64,000 nucleotides of DNA from Atopsyche davidsoni (GCA_022113835.1 JAILWY010000026.1:10877001-10941000), one strand, 5' to 3'. Shown: positions 1 to 14,560, counted from the stretch's first letter. Translations and numbers: made by a program. The notes: generated by a model not told the origin, from the sequence alone.

Positions 1-3000
1 CGCTTTTGATAATCTGCTAGACGTTAACCCCCGCACGACTCGAGCACTTCAGGAGGTCCTATGTGAAATGCTGTCACGCCACTCTTTCATCGGATTATCC
101 TTCCATAGAAACATTGGGCATCTCGTGTCTTAATGTCTCGAGAATTATGATTTCGACTTCCCCGGTCCGATGACTGTCGTCAAATTGATTGTAAAACGTA
201 TTCTCATTACTGCAATTAAATAACCAGTTTAGAAATTTATTCAATATTTTTATCAGAAAGCACTTGATGGAATTCCATAATTAATTCTTTTTTTATTAAA
301 AAAAAAAAATTATATTTTATACGTCACTTACTTCCTATTTTCAAGCAGAGTATGCCTTAAAATATGTAAAATCACTAATTACTAAAAAAAATATTAGTTA
401 AGAAGTAGCATTAAAATATTTCAAAACCATAAACATTATACATTACATCACCCTATAGAAAATATCGTCTACCGACGGTTAAACAGGATACCTACACTCG
501 TAAACACCTAAATATAAATTAAACGATGACCTTTTCTTGTATATAAACACCATTTACAATACTCCCTGTAAGCCGGTACATTAACGTACAATTAATTACA
601 ATTTAGTCGTTTGGGCATTTTCCTGGGGACACTGAAAACCGTTTAAGAGTGCGAGAGAGCGGAGAGGGCGGGGCGAGCCACACTTATATAATATTTTTCG
701 TTTTCCATTAGGAATAAAGGATGAATTAGACCGCGGCAGACACGCGTTACGTGTGTAATAAAATAAAACACTGAGCTCGTAACAACAGCGGAGGATTTGC
801 AGAATTTGCAGACGAGGCGAGCCTCGGAACACGTCCGGGACATTACGGCGTCGCGCTGCCTGAACGCGACCGGTAAATGCATCAAATTAGGAATCGCTTT
901 GCGGGAAAGTCACCTTCGTTTTCTACACCGGCACGCTTATTCATTTAATTTCCTGCTCCTTCGTGACATTCGTGTCATTAGTAACAGACCTATTCAACAT
1001 TTGAAATATACCTTTCGAGCTCATATCAAAATTGCTAAGTGTGTACTCGTAAAACTACTGATCGATACAATTCAGAAGCACGTACGATTATTTACGTGAG
1101 TGTATTATGTACGTGTGTTAATCCCGTGACGTTCATCTGATAGGGGATTTTTTTTTATCCACAAACTTCTGAGACCACAAGTAGACAAAAAATCTTATAT
1201 ACGGATAAATAAAAAAAAAGGCTTTATAAATACAAAAAAAGAAAAGTTTCTGTAATTGATCAGCCAAACGTTTTTTCAGTGCTCAATTTCTGATTTGTAA
1301 TTTTTTTAAAAGTGTTTCTAATATTATATATTTGGTTTTATAAATGAATTACTTCTTATTACTTACCAAAAAAAAAAACGTATTTTTACGATAAACTCGG
1401 TGTTTATTATATAAGTAATGTAAAATTGAGGTTAAATTTTTATTGAAAAACTCAATAAAAATTCATTACAATGGTCACTGCTAATTGAAATCATAAAAAA
1501 TTCAAACTTTCTAGTAAAATTTTTTTACACCTAGAATTGTTTCACTTATGTTGTGCAAAAATATATTCGCTATTTTTCATAAAATTCGTTGAATAAAAAA
1601 AATCCACACGATAACCTTAAATGTTTATTACTGAATTTTTAACCGTTATGCAATAAGTGGAATATAGAGTTGTTCAACTTAATCTTGCATTGAATTTAAA
1701 CCAAAGATTCCGTTTCGATGCCGATTTAGAAACCGCTTACTTTTTAAGGCACTTTGGATTCAATGCGTCTGCTTACAGTCACTCACGTAATCGCAGCTAA
1801 ATATCGAAATAAGATGCAAATTAAGTAGAGCGTGGCTTGCATTTTTAGTCAATTTAATTTCGGAAAGACCTGTAGATTAACTCGACGCGCATACTTCGCA
1901 GGCAATTTACTAAGAACGCTCGCTTTAAGATTGACGCCCCCTGAATGAAATATCGTCTTGGTTATATTCATATAAATACTATCAAAAACACCAGTTCTAA
2001 CTTGGTAAACAACTTCATAATATTTAACCTAACCTTCCTACGACATTTGGGATAAAATTAATTGGGTTAGGAAAATAAATTAATTTGAATAATTTATTCA
2101 TTTCATAGCGGACAATGTTTAGGATTTTAACTTGAATAAAAATTTAATTCGAAAATATTATTAAATTTAGTACTTAGTATACGTAAATGTTGTAGCATGG
2201 GGTGTTTTTCTGTTGATTTTGGCGATAGAAACAATGTGGCTGATAAACTATTAATGCAAATATGCTAATGTTTTTCAAGCAAGTTTTTTTTAGAAGCAAA
2301 AGAAAAAAAACAATGAAGAAACTTAAATGTATTATCTTTCATTCTATATAATGAAACCCAGACAAACTGACGCAAAAAATTAATCAATAAATAAATTGTA
2401 CCTTCCTTAGTTAATGCATTTCGGTTTTGTAATACATATATATATATAACTTCTTTTGGTTAAGTGTATAAACGATTCTCAATTCTAAAAGTAAAATTTT
2501 AATTTAAATCTAGTAACTTTTTTTACAGTTTACACTATAAACAGAAATATTTTTACATAAAGCGATAGTTTTTTTTTAAGACAAGCTTATTATTAAAAAT
2601 ATCTCGCAAAAAGACATTCCTTTGCATCTAGAACTGTATGAAACATGGAGTAATCAGCTTACTGCGCTTGCTGTCATGAAACATTTCTCACGAAGAAAAT
2701 AAAAAAGGGTAGATTTCTTTAAATTAATGTAAAAAATATTATTTTCCTCTCTTATCACGGTAGGTTGATATTGAGATATAAAAAACTCTTTTTTTTAAGT
2801 TACTATGGAAAGTAAAACGTATAAACTTCAATGTTATACACATTAAATGTTTGTATTATATATACTCAGAATATATATTAGGAGAAAAATTATAATGATT
2901 TAATGTGGAAAAATAAAAGTTAGACGACATGAAATAAATATACCAGTGTTTTGAATAATTAACTTTATAAGGAAGTCCTATTATCAAATTGAAAGTTCCA

Positions 3001-5159
3001 GTGTTTAAATGTTTACGAGATCAGTTAATATAGAACTTAATAAATGGTTTTTGTTAAAAACTAAGATTTCAACGAACGCCTAAAATACGGTAAAATAATC
3101 TGGTCAGTATATTTCATTCACGAGTATAATCGAACTAATTAATCATTTATCAGAGGACGGATTATGTCGTTAAGTCTTTGGTGAGATTATCTTATGCCAG
3201 TCTAATTTTCATCCAACTTAGTATCACGTTCATTATCATACAGGCATAAAAGCTTATGATAAAACATGTTTTGTCACGGGTATTTTAAGCTCGAATATGA
3301 AATTATTATCAGCAATTTACATAAATTAATTTGCTAAGTGACAAATAATAAAATAGACGAAACTTTTATTGTACCATTAATTAAAATTTTATTAATAACG
3401 CAAAAGTGTCAGAAGAACAATATTCGAAAACATTAATTTTAATATAACGGTAATTAAGACAAAATTGATATCTATTATTGAATAACGGTTTTTGTAATAT
3501 ATATATAATATTTGCTAATTAATTCATTTTTTTTACAAAATAAATATAACAAGTCATCAAAGTTTTAATCAAGCACAGCCTATGTATCTAAATATCCAGA
3601 ATGTACATACATTAATCAATATAATTGTACGACATTAATTGTATCCAGAGAAATCACTAGTAAGTTTCGGCAATACTGAATATGGCGGATAAAAGCATGT
3701 ATAGGTAGTAAGATCTCGAAAGTAGATTAGAAACTATCACTAGCAGAAGATAGCGTTTTTAGTCTCTACTACACACACATCTATACCTCCAAACACTTAG
3801 TCTTATGCAGACACGTATTTGGTTATCACATAATGTGAACATATATCCCGCAGCCAGTCGTTTTTATAAAAAAAAATTATGACATATTTACCAAAATCTT
3901 TTGTAAGATAATTCGATACTAAAATTTCATTAATTTATTGCAATATTTTATACTCGTATCGTCATATTGAATTATATAATTTAGAATTGAAGCCTAAGTT
4001 TTTTTTAACCTTAACTAAAACATGTTTACCTTAGCCACGTTACTTAACGCGCCTCGTTGTATTATCTTTTTAAATCTCTTGGGATTTAATTCCGTTTGAA
4101 ATATTGTTTACATTTTTTTTCATAAGCAGTGTATTTTATTTAATGTACTTTTGACGTGCAGACATTTGTAAACTTAAATAGGTGAAAAGCCCTTAAAAAT
4201 GTAGGCCTTTTTTTATATAGGCATAAAAATAACTTTCAATTCATTGTCAGTAGAGTTGTTTGATCTAAAAAGGATATTTCTCATGGGTATTTAAAATACT
4301 CGAGAATAAAATCCTCAATAATTACACAAAGCGTTCAATGTCAACATAACCTAAAATTAATATTTCAATGTTAACATCACGTTCAAATAAAATATTTAAT
4401 AAAGTAAATCTAAAATAGGATGACCTTGTTTTTGAGTTTATATAACTATTTGACTGATTTTGTAATTTTTAAATATTAAACATATTTCACCAAAAATAAA
4501 TATATTGTACAAAGCCTTCGAAAATTGCTTGACATCTACATAACCAGTATATGCCATTGATTGTGACTGAATTCACCTCAATAAATAATAAAAACATAAA
4601 AACTGTGGACAACTTAGAATCGTCTTAAATTCAGATACAAGACGACACTTAATATACTCGTATTTTATAGAAATGAGGAATTTAAAAGAAAAATTTGTAC
4701 TTATATGTAAACTTATATGTAAACACAGTATGTAAAAAAAATTAAATCAGTGATGCTGAAGGTAAATAAATTGAAGTTTAATATTTTTAAATTGTTTAAG
4801 TCCCAAAACTCATTTTTTGCTCGTGTCATCATTACCCTTCAAGGGAAAAATGTGATTATTTTATTTTCAGAAATCACCTTTGACGTACAAATTCTGGGTC
4901 AGAAATTTCACCCTTCGTCTCCTATCCAAGTTGACATCACCTTTTAAGATCTCATTTGTGCTCGTCGTATTTCTGAAATACCTTTTTAGTGTTTTAGGTG
5001 GCTCTTATCGATTAGACCCCGCAGTGTAAAATAAATATAAAAAAATGTTCACGGCACCTGAAACATTTTAACCTACACGGTGTCTGAAAAGCTGTAGTAT
5101 CATCCTGTAAGAGAAAATTAACTGGGTATCAGAAAACAATTTTTATTTGCGTTTAAAAA
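1..5159. other. gene-poor AT-rich sequence
   Basis: No recognisable gene. Positions 2-133 on the + strand are open (43 codons, no start codon seen, stop at 131-133) and richer in GC than their surroundings, so they could be the end of an exon that begins outside the window; I recognise no family. A second GC-richer patch lies at about 780-1100, with an open stretch of 100 codons that resembles nothing I know. The rest is AT-rich with short homopolymer runs. Confidence 0.4.
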
Positions 5160-5475
5160 AAGCTTTAATGCTTTTCTTCTTCTCCAAGTGCCTCTTCTCA
5201 GAAAAAGTTGGTAACCATTTCACTGAACATATTTTTGTCCTAAGTTATTCGGCCGTATTCCTGACATCCAGCCAATGGTTTGATTTTTCTTTAGACAATC
5301 AGTTACAGTAGGTTACATTTATTATTTTCAAAAAATTGGTCAAAATAGGATACTCATGAGTCTTTTATTCTTGACACGGTCAACTAATGGTATTTAAAGA
5401 TTCTCCTATAAAGCCACAATTCAAACGCCTTGATTTTTTACTTTGTTGTTGTCTTAATTGTCCAGGTCTCAACTC
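5160..5475 (-). mobile_element. decayed RTE-like LINE fragment (reverse transcriptase C-terminus)
   Basis: Reading the minus strand from 5473 downwards gives VETWTIKTTTK, a stop, then KIKAFELWLYRRIFKYH and another stop. The pattern W-T-L/I-K ... EAFE-W-L-YRRI is typical of the C-terminal end of reverse transcriptases in insect RTE-type non-LTR elements. Further down, about 5250-5160, a second piece reads MFSEMV in one frame and LRRGTWRRR in another, which I take to be the extreme C-terminus of the same protein. Stops and frame changes show it is dead. Similar pieces occur at 14450-14560, 15585-15735 and 43960-44035, always on the minus strand. The clade name is a judgement by eye. Confidence 0.6.
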
Positions 5476-7626
5476 TACAAATATAACTAAGACATGTTTA
5501 TCTACGTGGCGTGAAACTAGTACTATAGTTACTGTAGTAGATGATACATATAAACAATTTGAAAAATAAATTCAAATTCGAAACAATAGCAATTGTAGAC
5601 AAAAGCTCTTCGTAAAAATACCATAGAATAAATATCAACCGCACTTCAGGCTATTATCGTAAACTACAGGAAGAATAAACGATTACTGCATTTTTAACAA
5701 AATGAAATTTTTAACTTAAATCCTTTTGCACCCCTTTTGTGAGTAGAACGTTTCCTCAAAGTAGAAATGCCTTTTCGTAATTAAACTCTACGGTCGTCGT
5801 TTTTATATATTATATAATACAAATGAAAGCAAATTTATAATATAATATAAATTGAGTACATAAACAGTGTATAAACCAAAATAACATTTCATTTGAACTG
5901 GTTTGGAAATTTTAATACATATAAATCATTGTTAACACTACAAGTAAATAAAAAAATTTTCGATAAAGTCACACATTCATTACCTAGTAGCTATCATTTA
6001 ATTCGAAGAATTGAAGACTAAGATATTCTGAATCTTTTAATATTTTTATGTCTTTTATATATTATACTTTCACCGCTAACATGCAGATACCAATTTCCAA
6101 TCAATTCATAATCGACAGGTAAAGTATAAAATGATCTCAGATTGACATAGAACAAAAGTTGAGCATATCATTACCCAGTTGTTAAAGATTATTTATTTTT
6201 ATTATCGCACCAGCTGATTCCGGGATTTTTAAGAACTGTTTCCACGTTATACATTGCAGATTACAGGATTTCCGGTGTGATAATCACCAAACTGCCCCAA
6301 CAGACGGGCTGCGGCCCTGTAATATAATTACTTAAACAACTCAATATTTGCTAAACTTTGTTGATTTATCTATTGATTAAAAAACTTTGTCGGAATTTAC
6401 TCAAAACATTCTGTTTAAGCGGTTTTCAGAAAATAAATTAATTTAAACTGTTACGATTGCTTTGAATTTGAGTTTACATCTACCTCAAATCTTTGTTACT
6501 ATTTAAAATGTTTTGATAAAATGAAATATCTTTGTTTTGTATTATACTACAAATAGTTATATTTATTATTTATTACCATTGCTTTTCAATGTAAATATTT
6601 CACAAATGATTAATGTTTGAAAATAATACATTACCTTTATCACGTTTGCTTTGATAAAACGAGAGTTTAAAATCAGATACGACGAGTAGTCTGAAAGCAA
6701 TCTATTTAATTTTAAATATTATAAGCACCATTTTTATCAATAGCTTTGTATATGTATCATATACGTGTCATCGTATTCACAATTTAGGCACTAAAATATT
6801 ACAGTTTTTTAATATTTTCTTTAGAACAGCGAGAATCCATTGATGTTTTTTTTTTACGAAAAAAAAATTAAAAGCAAAGCATCTGCGACATTCATAAATA
6901 CTTTACCAACGGATTAAACTATCACATTTATATAAAAAATGCCGGCTTGGGTGTCTGCCACAGAAATAAAATAAAATAAATTATAGTCGTTCATTTACAA
7001 GATGTACGATAATACGAGTAGTTAATTTGATGATTCACAATAATTTTTATGTAAAAATTCCAGAGTCGGCTGAAATATGTGTCAGCTTTATGTTTTAACG
7101 TGACGATAAACTGTATTTTTTTCATTTAAGATGTATAAACAACAAAAAAAACACGCGTGTTTATAAATTTCTACTCTTTTTCTTAGATATTATTCACAGT
7201 TCGTTATATTGTAGCGATGAAAGTTTTTCTGTCGGTAATAGGTCTGCAATATAGGTTGGATTCTTGTACTCACGATCATGTACATCCTCAAACAAAAACT
7301 TTGCAATCAGGAATGCTGGATAGAGTTCGAACAATATATTATAGCCGTTCCCTTAATATATAGTTTGATTACATCAGGCAAAAAGGATTTAACTGCGCGA
7401 ATGTTATCGGCATGCTGAATTCGTACATTCATCAACCCATAAATAATGTATTGAAAACCTGAATATTAAAAGAATAAACGATTACGTCTAGTAACTATTT
7501 CTTAGTATATACGACCTATAGATCAAACAGTATTATTATTAAAAAACTGGGAATAAAAATCCGATTTTTAATGTCAAATTGTTATTATACTCTTTTGAGC
7601 AAAATGTTTTCTCTCGCAACAGTACA
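5476..7626. other. no feature seen
   Basis: AT-rich sequence with no coding exon, tRNA or clear repeat that I can support. Confidence 0.4.
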
Positions 7627-7635
7627 AACACACAC

Positions 7636-7688
<53 letters not shown>
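7627..7688. repeat. (CA)n microsatellite
   Basis: A run of CA dinucleotides of about 62 bp, interrupted near its left end by two CATACA variants. It is likely polymorphic in length. The protein-like open frames across it on both strands (Thr-His or Cys-Val runs) are artefacts of the repeat. Confidence 0.95.
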
Positions 7689-7689
<1 letters not shown>

Positions 7690-10600
7690 CACACTCACAC
7701 CCACGCAGCGCCCTTCAGTCCTCACAAGTAGTTTCCTTCTCTGCTTGCAAAACAGAAGCCTCACCCACATATACATATTTTGAACATCTATTTTCTGACT
7801 GGGCGAAAAATACTCCGGTTGTTTCTTTTAGCTGTTTATACGAAGCGAATCTTATATATGTTTCATAAATAAAGTAAAAAAATATCTAGTGAGTTTTTAC
7901 TTAACCAAGGTTGACAAGTGTCAAAAAACACACAAGCATCTTCTTTTTTTCTTCTTCTAAAATTGCATTCAACGAATTTGATAAACATTCTATCTCTTTA
8001 TAAATATCACAATGTCAATGATATAGAAAAAGAATATAATTTACCATTATTTTAATTTTTTTAGTATAATATGAAACAAACCTTACAACATGCTGTATTG
8101 AATAAACTCATAACCCATATACAATACATCATTTCATCATTTAGGTACTTGGCCCATAAAATTAACAAGTGTAATTATTTATTTATATAGAGAAATAAAC
8201 AAATAACATTTCATGGATTAGTCGGTGTTATCTAAATAAACACTTTCTAACTCACCAGAAAGTAAATGAAAGTTGTTGAATGCTGACAATTAAATGCAAC
8301 ATTTTAAGATCATCAACTTATGTATTAAAAGGTGGATTTTCAAAATTTTAAGGTTGAGGTGCCGCTTCCAGATTCACCCTATCTGTCCATCAAAAACCAG
8401 ACGATGAACCCTGTATCTTCCCAGAGCTACACAGAGTGGTCTCCCCCACGCCTTATAATATAATACGTTTTTATTGTTGGTCTACTTTATAGCATATAAC
8501 AGTGCTCGGTATTATCATTTTTAAGAGTCTTTTAGAGCCCTTTTCCTCTCCACTCTATCCACTCACTGTTTGCCGGAAGACAAACCTGTCGCTTGCTGAG
8601 CACGAATTTATTCTGATGGTAAATTTTACATAGTCCTTTTATAGCTATTCCTATCTCTTCCACTCTTAGACTTAGTACATACTTGTAAATGTATTTCCAT
8701 CGACGGACCTCTTTCATGCGTGATGGCCACTTTTGGTCGAATTATTTATTATTTTTTATATTCGCGTTTGCACTTAGTTTAAAAGATTTGCATTTTTTTC
8801 GCAATTTCTAAAAGTACGTGTTCTGCGTTAAATATCAGCATGTTCTTGTTAGGTCATTTCAACAGTAAATATCTCGCATGTAAGAATCCCTAAATATAAA
8901 AATAATCGTAAAGTACGAGACTATGAGAAATTCCTTTTTCACATTTGCTTTATCATCATGAGTCTTTTTATGCTTTAATAAAAAAATATTATGGTTTATA
9001 TTTTTGAACTATTCTTATAATATTAGGGTTTATATATTCATGGACATAAGCAATCTATTTTGCTTCTATCGTGAATCATATTTTAATCAACATGGAAATT
9101 CGTGCCCTTTCATTTGAATACAGGCTGTATTGTCCCAAAGTTCTTTTGTTGACCGTCAAAGGAATTTTATTACCGTACACGTGTGTCTTAAAACGTAAAT
9201 TTATATTTATAATAAGCATGAACTACGTTATTAGATAAAATGAACTACTCATAAATGTAATACCTTTTTTTTAAATAACAATGTTGATATTACAATTGAG
9301 TAGGAACCTTGACCATGGCTTGCTGAAAACCAGAGGGCTTCAAGGCAATTCGTTCAGTTGTCCTTTATAGAAATAAAGCTGCCACCTGGCGATTTGATAA
9401 TAAAAGTATCTCACTTCTAGCAAACGTAATAATGAATATTTTTCATCAGGCTTCAAACAGGAAACTTCATACTCCGATATTCAATGTGACCGAAATAAAA
9501 TTTAACTATGTTTCACGACGGCCAAAGTGAGAGTTTTCGTTAGTTGGTTTGCAAATGACAGCACGAATCTGAAGAAAAAAAAACGAAACTTAGAATTGAG
9601 TCATCTTCATACCACGCTGAAGACCTTATAATCTTTTTCTCTTCACTGGCATCCTGCCCGGCAGTTGAAGCTTTTACGAGCTTTGGTAGTTTTTGCAATC
9701 AATCTGGCCAAAAAAAGACGGCTCGCGGGGATCAAGCATACGATGATAGGTCTAGCCTTGATATTCAGCTCTATTATCGACTGGGTTGTCATTTGCGCTT
9801 TTCACAAAATTCTCAGATTTTTTTTTTCTTCAATCCGTCAATATACGTCAGTGAAACGCTTTTCTTTAAATTAAAACTTCAGATAAAGGCGGCATTCAAA
9901 AGAAATAAAATTATTCTTAGAATTGAATAAAACGGATACTGCTCCTTAAGAACATTCTGATTTTTTATTAAAGGTTAATTTAAGATTCTAAATTTCCCCA
10001 AATTTAATACAAAAAACATTCTCGAAATCGTTAGCATTAATTCAGAATCCGTTTTTAGAGCTCTTATTATTCAATCAAAAGCTCTTTAAAAACAAAATAT
10101 TAATACGTTTGGGAATAAAGAACTTTCACTCGGCGAATAATACATTGGCTTTATTTATATTATACTGTTTTTGATTCTTCAGAATCAAGCACGTACGTAG
10201 TCTAAAAAAATGGTTTTAATTTCTAATTAAAAATACGCAAAGGCAAAATTAACTTTATATATATATATATTAATAATGGATGCTTAGTTCATTACAACAA
10301 AATAAAAAAAAACTCTTACTTTGATTCTCTGATTGATATCATATTAAAATCAACCAGAAAAAACGTGAAGCTTATTGTTATATACTTTTTATATATAACT
10401 CGATCAGTTCCGTATTCAGGAACATTCAATTAAATATAAAAAAATACGAACTAAAGATTATACTCTCCCACATATCAGGTGCCTACAATAATAACAAAAG
10501 TATATCAAGCCCATATGGCGCTTGTAATCTGTTTCTATATTGCTTCTTAGATATTTTCATTTCAAGTATAAGGATTATCTTACGCTATATATACGATGCG

Positions 10601-12817
10601 GAAAAATTTACAAATAAATTAAATTACTGAAGTGATCTGAACCCAAAGATATTAAAGAAATCTGAGCTTTAATTATTTTTTCTAAGATTGTAATTAAATT
10701 CTTACCCATTAAATATTTTCTTGTTGGTTAAATTTGGTTCGTGATTTTTTTTATTACTTGGGTTTTAAGTACATTTCTGGAATCCTTTTGATGAAACCTG
10801 ATTACGAGATGAAATTTATTTTATTAACATTCGGCACTGTTTCATGGCAGTGAATTTCCAAATGCAAACTCCATTTCTCCAACTATTCAAATATCCTTCT
10901 CTAGTTTTGAAACTGGTCTCTAGCGCCATGCAAATAATTATATTTCTGGCTACTTATCGCAATTATTTAATAATTTTTTTTAACACCGTTCATTTATTAA
11001 TAAGATAACTAGAATATGTTTTTCCTTTCAAAATATATTTTTTAATATTTTTTTTTATATTCTTAAGTTTAAAACTAAACCCTGCTGTCTTGTTATTGAA
11101 GTATTTTTGTATTATATTATAGGAATAGTATTGAATTCATGAAAGGAACACGATATCGAGGAATCGATTATTTTCAATACTTTGTACTTACAAAGATCAT
11201 ATCTTAAAATATGTAAAAATATGTGTACATTCGAATATGTATTGTATAATAAAACTTGTATTATTTAAATATACTTCCGGTAAAAGCTTTATGAATGTCA
11301 ATATTAACTATAAAACACCATCTTTGGATTGTCACACGAGTTGTAAAATCGAACACCTGCACGTAAATTTGTACGCTCGATTACTTCAAGTATATTCTTT
11401 TATATCACATATTTTACTCTCATAAAAATTATAATCACAGTATGTCTAAATTCTTAGCATAAAAATTCTCCATTATCCCCTAGCACGGCCGCCATATCCC
11501 AAAATCTAAAGTACGGAAGGACGGAACTGTTTACTTTGTAGTCTGTTATATTGATTTTAAGGAACGTGAGTCAATATTTGCTTAAATTCCTTTTATTTAA
11601 TCAAATATTCATAAAAAATATATATTTTGTGTCTGAAAATTTTGATTGTTATTTTTTGTGCAGGGTAAATAAAATTAAACCCTTGTTTCAACGGTGTGAC
11701 GGAATAAAAAAATCCTTGCGTTGAAGTTGAAATTATTCATTCTTTTGATCAACCTTGTTTGTCGTGTTTCTAGTTAAATTTAGATTTATCTGATAACAAT
11801 TATTGACCATTTACATTTATATTTTTATTAACACAGACATTGCATACTATAAGACACCATTCAAACTTTATTCATAATAGCATGTTTTCTAAAACGAAAT
11901 ACTTGTCTCTTCCAGACATAAAATTTAATTAAGTATTTGTTATCAAATAAAGTTATCTCAATTCCTCAAAGACAAACTTCAACCTTCAACTTAGCACTTT
12001 GTCATATTTGATTTATTACACAATGAAACAAAATAATTTATATTTCCATTTGTTCCTTTGTTATATTGTGGACTTATCATAAAAAACAACCTCGTTGCAA
12101 CGTACTTCAGAAATTATCAATGCACATTCTTAATGTGCATTGTGCCAATGTCAGATTCTAAAATAAACCTTCGTTAACAATGATTTTGCTAAACTACATT
12201 TGTTAGGCTATTTGTAACGTGTAAATCTGTAGATAATATCAGTAGCGAACATTTGAAGGATCTTTAAATTTCCTAGCTCTCTGTGCTGTCCGTGAGTTTC
12301 AAACAATTTTCACTGTTAGAACCCAGATCTTGCAGTCGTGTTTAATCAGGCATCGTTATTTCGGTTACGTAATGGTTTTCCAAGGATTTTCTCGGAAACA
12401 AGCTACATTTCACTTAAGATTGATTCTGACATTATCGCGTTGTATGTTGCCTACTGCATACATTTTAATCACAACACTGTAGGGGACTTCCCGTTTGAAA
12501 TTGGGTCTGAGATTGCGTGTTTAATTGGTATACGAACGCGTATGGCTTTATCGACTATCCTCCGAGGCGACGCCGTGTTAACGAGCTCACAAGACTTAAA
12601 CAATCTTGCTGAATTAATTTACACTGGAAAACATCAACAACTTGATTGCGACAGAAATAGCAGATAAGAAACGCGATATTTATAAAAAAAAAACAAGATA
12701 TTAATTTCATTTAATAATACTCGATATCGCCAGGTTCTTCTTACCGTTGTTATGATTTTTAAATTAACTTCATTGCTTTGATCCTCATTCAGCTTTGGTC
12801 TTAAAAGGCTCTTGGTT
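7689..12817. other. no gene seen; small hairpin
   Basis: AT-rich. At 12118-12142 there is a perfect 11-bp inverted repeat around a CTT loop. From 12338 to 12667 the + strand stays open for 109 codons after a possible splice acceptor (TTGCAG ending near 12335), but it has no early ATG and no family resemblance, so I do not call a gene. Confidence 0.4.
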
Positions 12818-12884
12818 TTCCCTGAACTGTTAATGACTTTAGAGGAAGCTATAAATTTACAATTATAATTTTTATGTAGACGCT
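12818..12884. repeat. 67-bp direct repeat, copy 1
   Basis: This block is repeated at 13832-13898 with one difference (G versus A), about 1 kb away in the same orientation. Such high identity in non-coding AT-rich DNA implies a recent duplication or two copies of one dispersed repeat. No coding function is visible. Confidence 0.85.
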
Positions 12885-13831
12885 TTCGAAGTTTTAAGTT
12901 CATTATGTCGTTTTTAAAGCCTCTCCATTTTTAAACATTGTAGATTTTAAAACTTACGGCAACTTGTTAAAAAATCGTCTTTAAAATAGAAGTAACCTTA
13001 AAAATACGTTAAATTAATATGATACTGCCGCTTATATATATAGATATTTTGGTTTTTAAAATATCTAATTTATGATTTTATTTATTAAATTTAACGTAAA
13101 GTAACTTCAGAAATGTAAAAAATATTTAATATCAGAGTAAATAATATCTCTAAACACATATAAGTCAGAAACAAAAAAACATTATTTTACCTACATGTCC
13201 AAGTATATACATCAAAAAAATATCGCTATGGAATTACATAAAGACCGTTGAATGTTTATTATATTACAAAATGTAACATCAAAAAGATATTTAATACAAG
13301 TTCATATTCTATAAAATATATGAAATAACATCTAGAATACAAATATTCTTGTAAATATGTAATAAATATATTTATTAATGTGTCTTATGTGCGTCACTGC
13401 TGAGATTAGCGGCTACACTATTTTAATTAATAACATTGTGTTTGCAGTAACTGCCGACTGCGAACATCCTGTTACTTAGAGCAGAACCCATTTTCATTTG
13501 ACCTGTGATCCCATCCACCAAGTTTGTACGGAACTTGTTTCTATTGGAAAAGTTTTGTTTGCCTAAGCTAAATGTTTAGCCTGTCATGACATTTTATAGT
13601 ACAGGTCTGTCGAGAATCCAATACACAATGTACACAATGACATTGCTTGATTGCTGATTGACTATTGGAATGCAATAGGTCATACCAATCAAATATTATA
13701 CAATACATGACATAATATCTCCATATCGACGAAAAAATGCAAACGCTTATAAGACAGAATTTAAAGCTTATACAATAGCTTTCACATCAGATCAAATTAT
13801 TGGTCTTGACCAATATTTTGCGGTTAATTTA

Positions 13832-13898
13832 TTCCCTGAACTGTTAATGACTTTAAAGGAAGCTATAAATTTACAATTATAATTTTTATGTAGACGCT
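13832..13898. repeat. 67-bp direct repeat, copy 2
   Basis: Second copy of the block at 12818-12884, with 66 of 67 positions identical. Just beyond it, at 13899-13945, the motifs AAGACGCTGTATA and ATAATTTTTATGTA are repeated again, so the right side of this copy has been locally shuffled. Confidence 0.85.
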
Positions 13899-14219
13899 GT
13901 ATAATTGTATAAGACGCTGTATACGTCTATAATTTTTATGTAAGCGAGCACAAATGCTCGCCAATCGTATGGATTTCATTTTACAACCGGACAAGCATTT
14001 TTTTAATTTTGTACAAATTATAATTTGTCTCCAGGTCCGAGGGAAACGAAAATCCTTTGATAAAAAAAACTTCAGTTTCCCGATCGTATTATCAAAAAAT
14101 CGATACAAATTCTTAATTTCAATGACGCTATCGATTCGACTATGGCGCATGACACAAATTTTATATTTTTTTTATCCAATATTATTTGAATATTTTTTTA
14201 TAAAATAATTTTTATATTT

Positions 14220-14376
14220 TTATATATATAAATTTCGCCAACCTTTCACGTTGGCATTATCAAATAAGGTAGGCGAAACCGGTCACATATAAAAAACGAA
14301 CATGTGGAAAATCACTCAAGTATTTTATTAAAAAATATTAAAATGGAATTCCACCATGTACTCTCTGTCAAAAATA
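14220..14376 (+). repeat. foldback/MITE-like repeat, copy 1
   Basis: It carries short inverted arms (TTTCGCCAACC near 14234 and GGTAGGCGAAA near 14268). These are followed by a tail with AAGTATTTTATT, AAATGGAATT, CCACCATGTACTCT and CTGTCAAAAATAT. The same order of motifs occurs inside RRN3 intron 4 at 59809-59986, so both belong to one dispersed family. There is no coding capacity. The class is unknown. Confidence 0.7.
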
Positions 14377-14449
14377 TCAAATTTCCAATATTATTTGGTT
14401 TTTTTTCTTCAGAAAATTGGTCAATTTCATGCGTGTATTTTCATCATCA

Positions 14450-14560
14450 AATAAATTAGACAGATTGCAAGTATTTTTTTCTTCGGGTTTCTTCCTCAGA
14501 GAAGGTTGGTGACCATATATCTTACTGAACATATTCCTATCTCTGTTCATGGTTTGCAAA
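14450..14560 (-). mobile_element. short LINE C-terminal fragment
   Basis: The minus strand reads DRNMFSKIYGHQPSLRKK and is alignable by eye with the tail pieces near 5160-5250 (MFSEMV then an arginine-rich stretch) and 43960-44035 (MLSEIIANRL). I take it as the C-terminal end of an RTE-like element. It is degenerate and short, so the assignment is tentative. Confidence 0.4.

Noticed and set aside
7571..7783. Open frames across the microsatellite on both strands
   Set aside because: They exist only because the (CA)n run has no stops; the Thr-His and Cys-Val runs are not protein-like.
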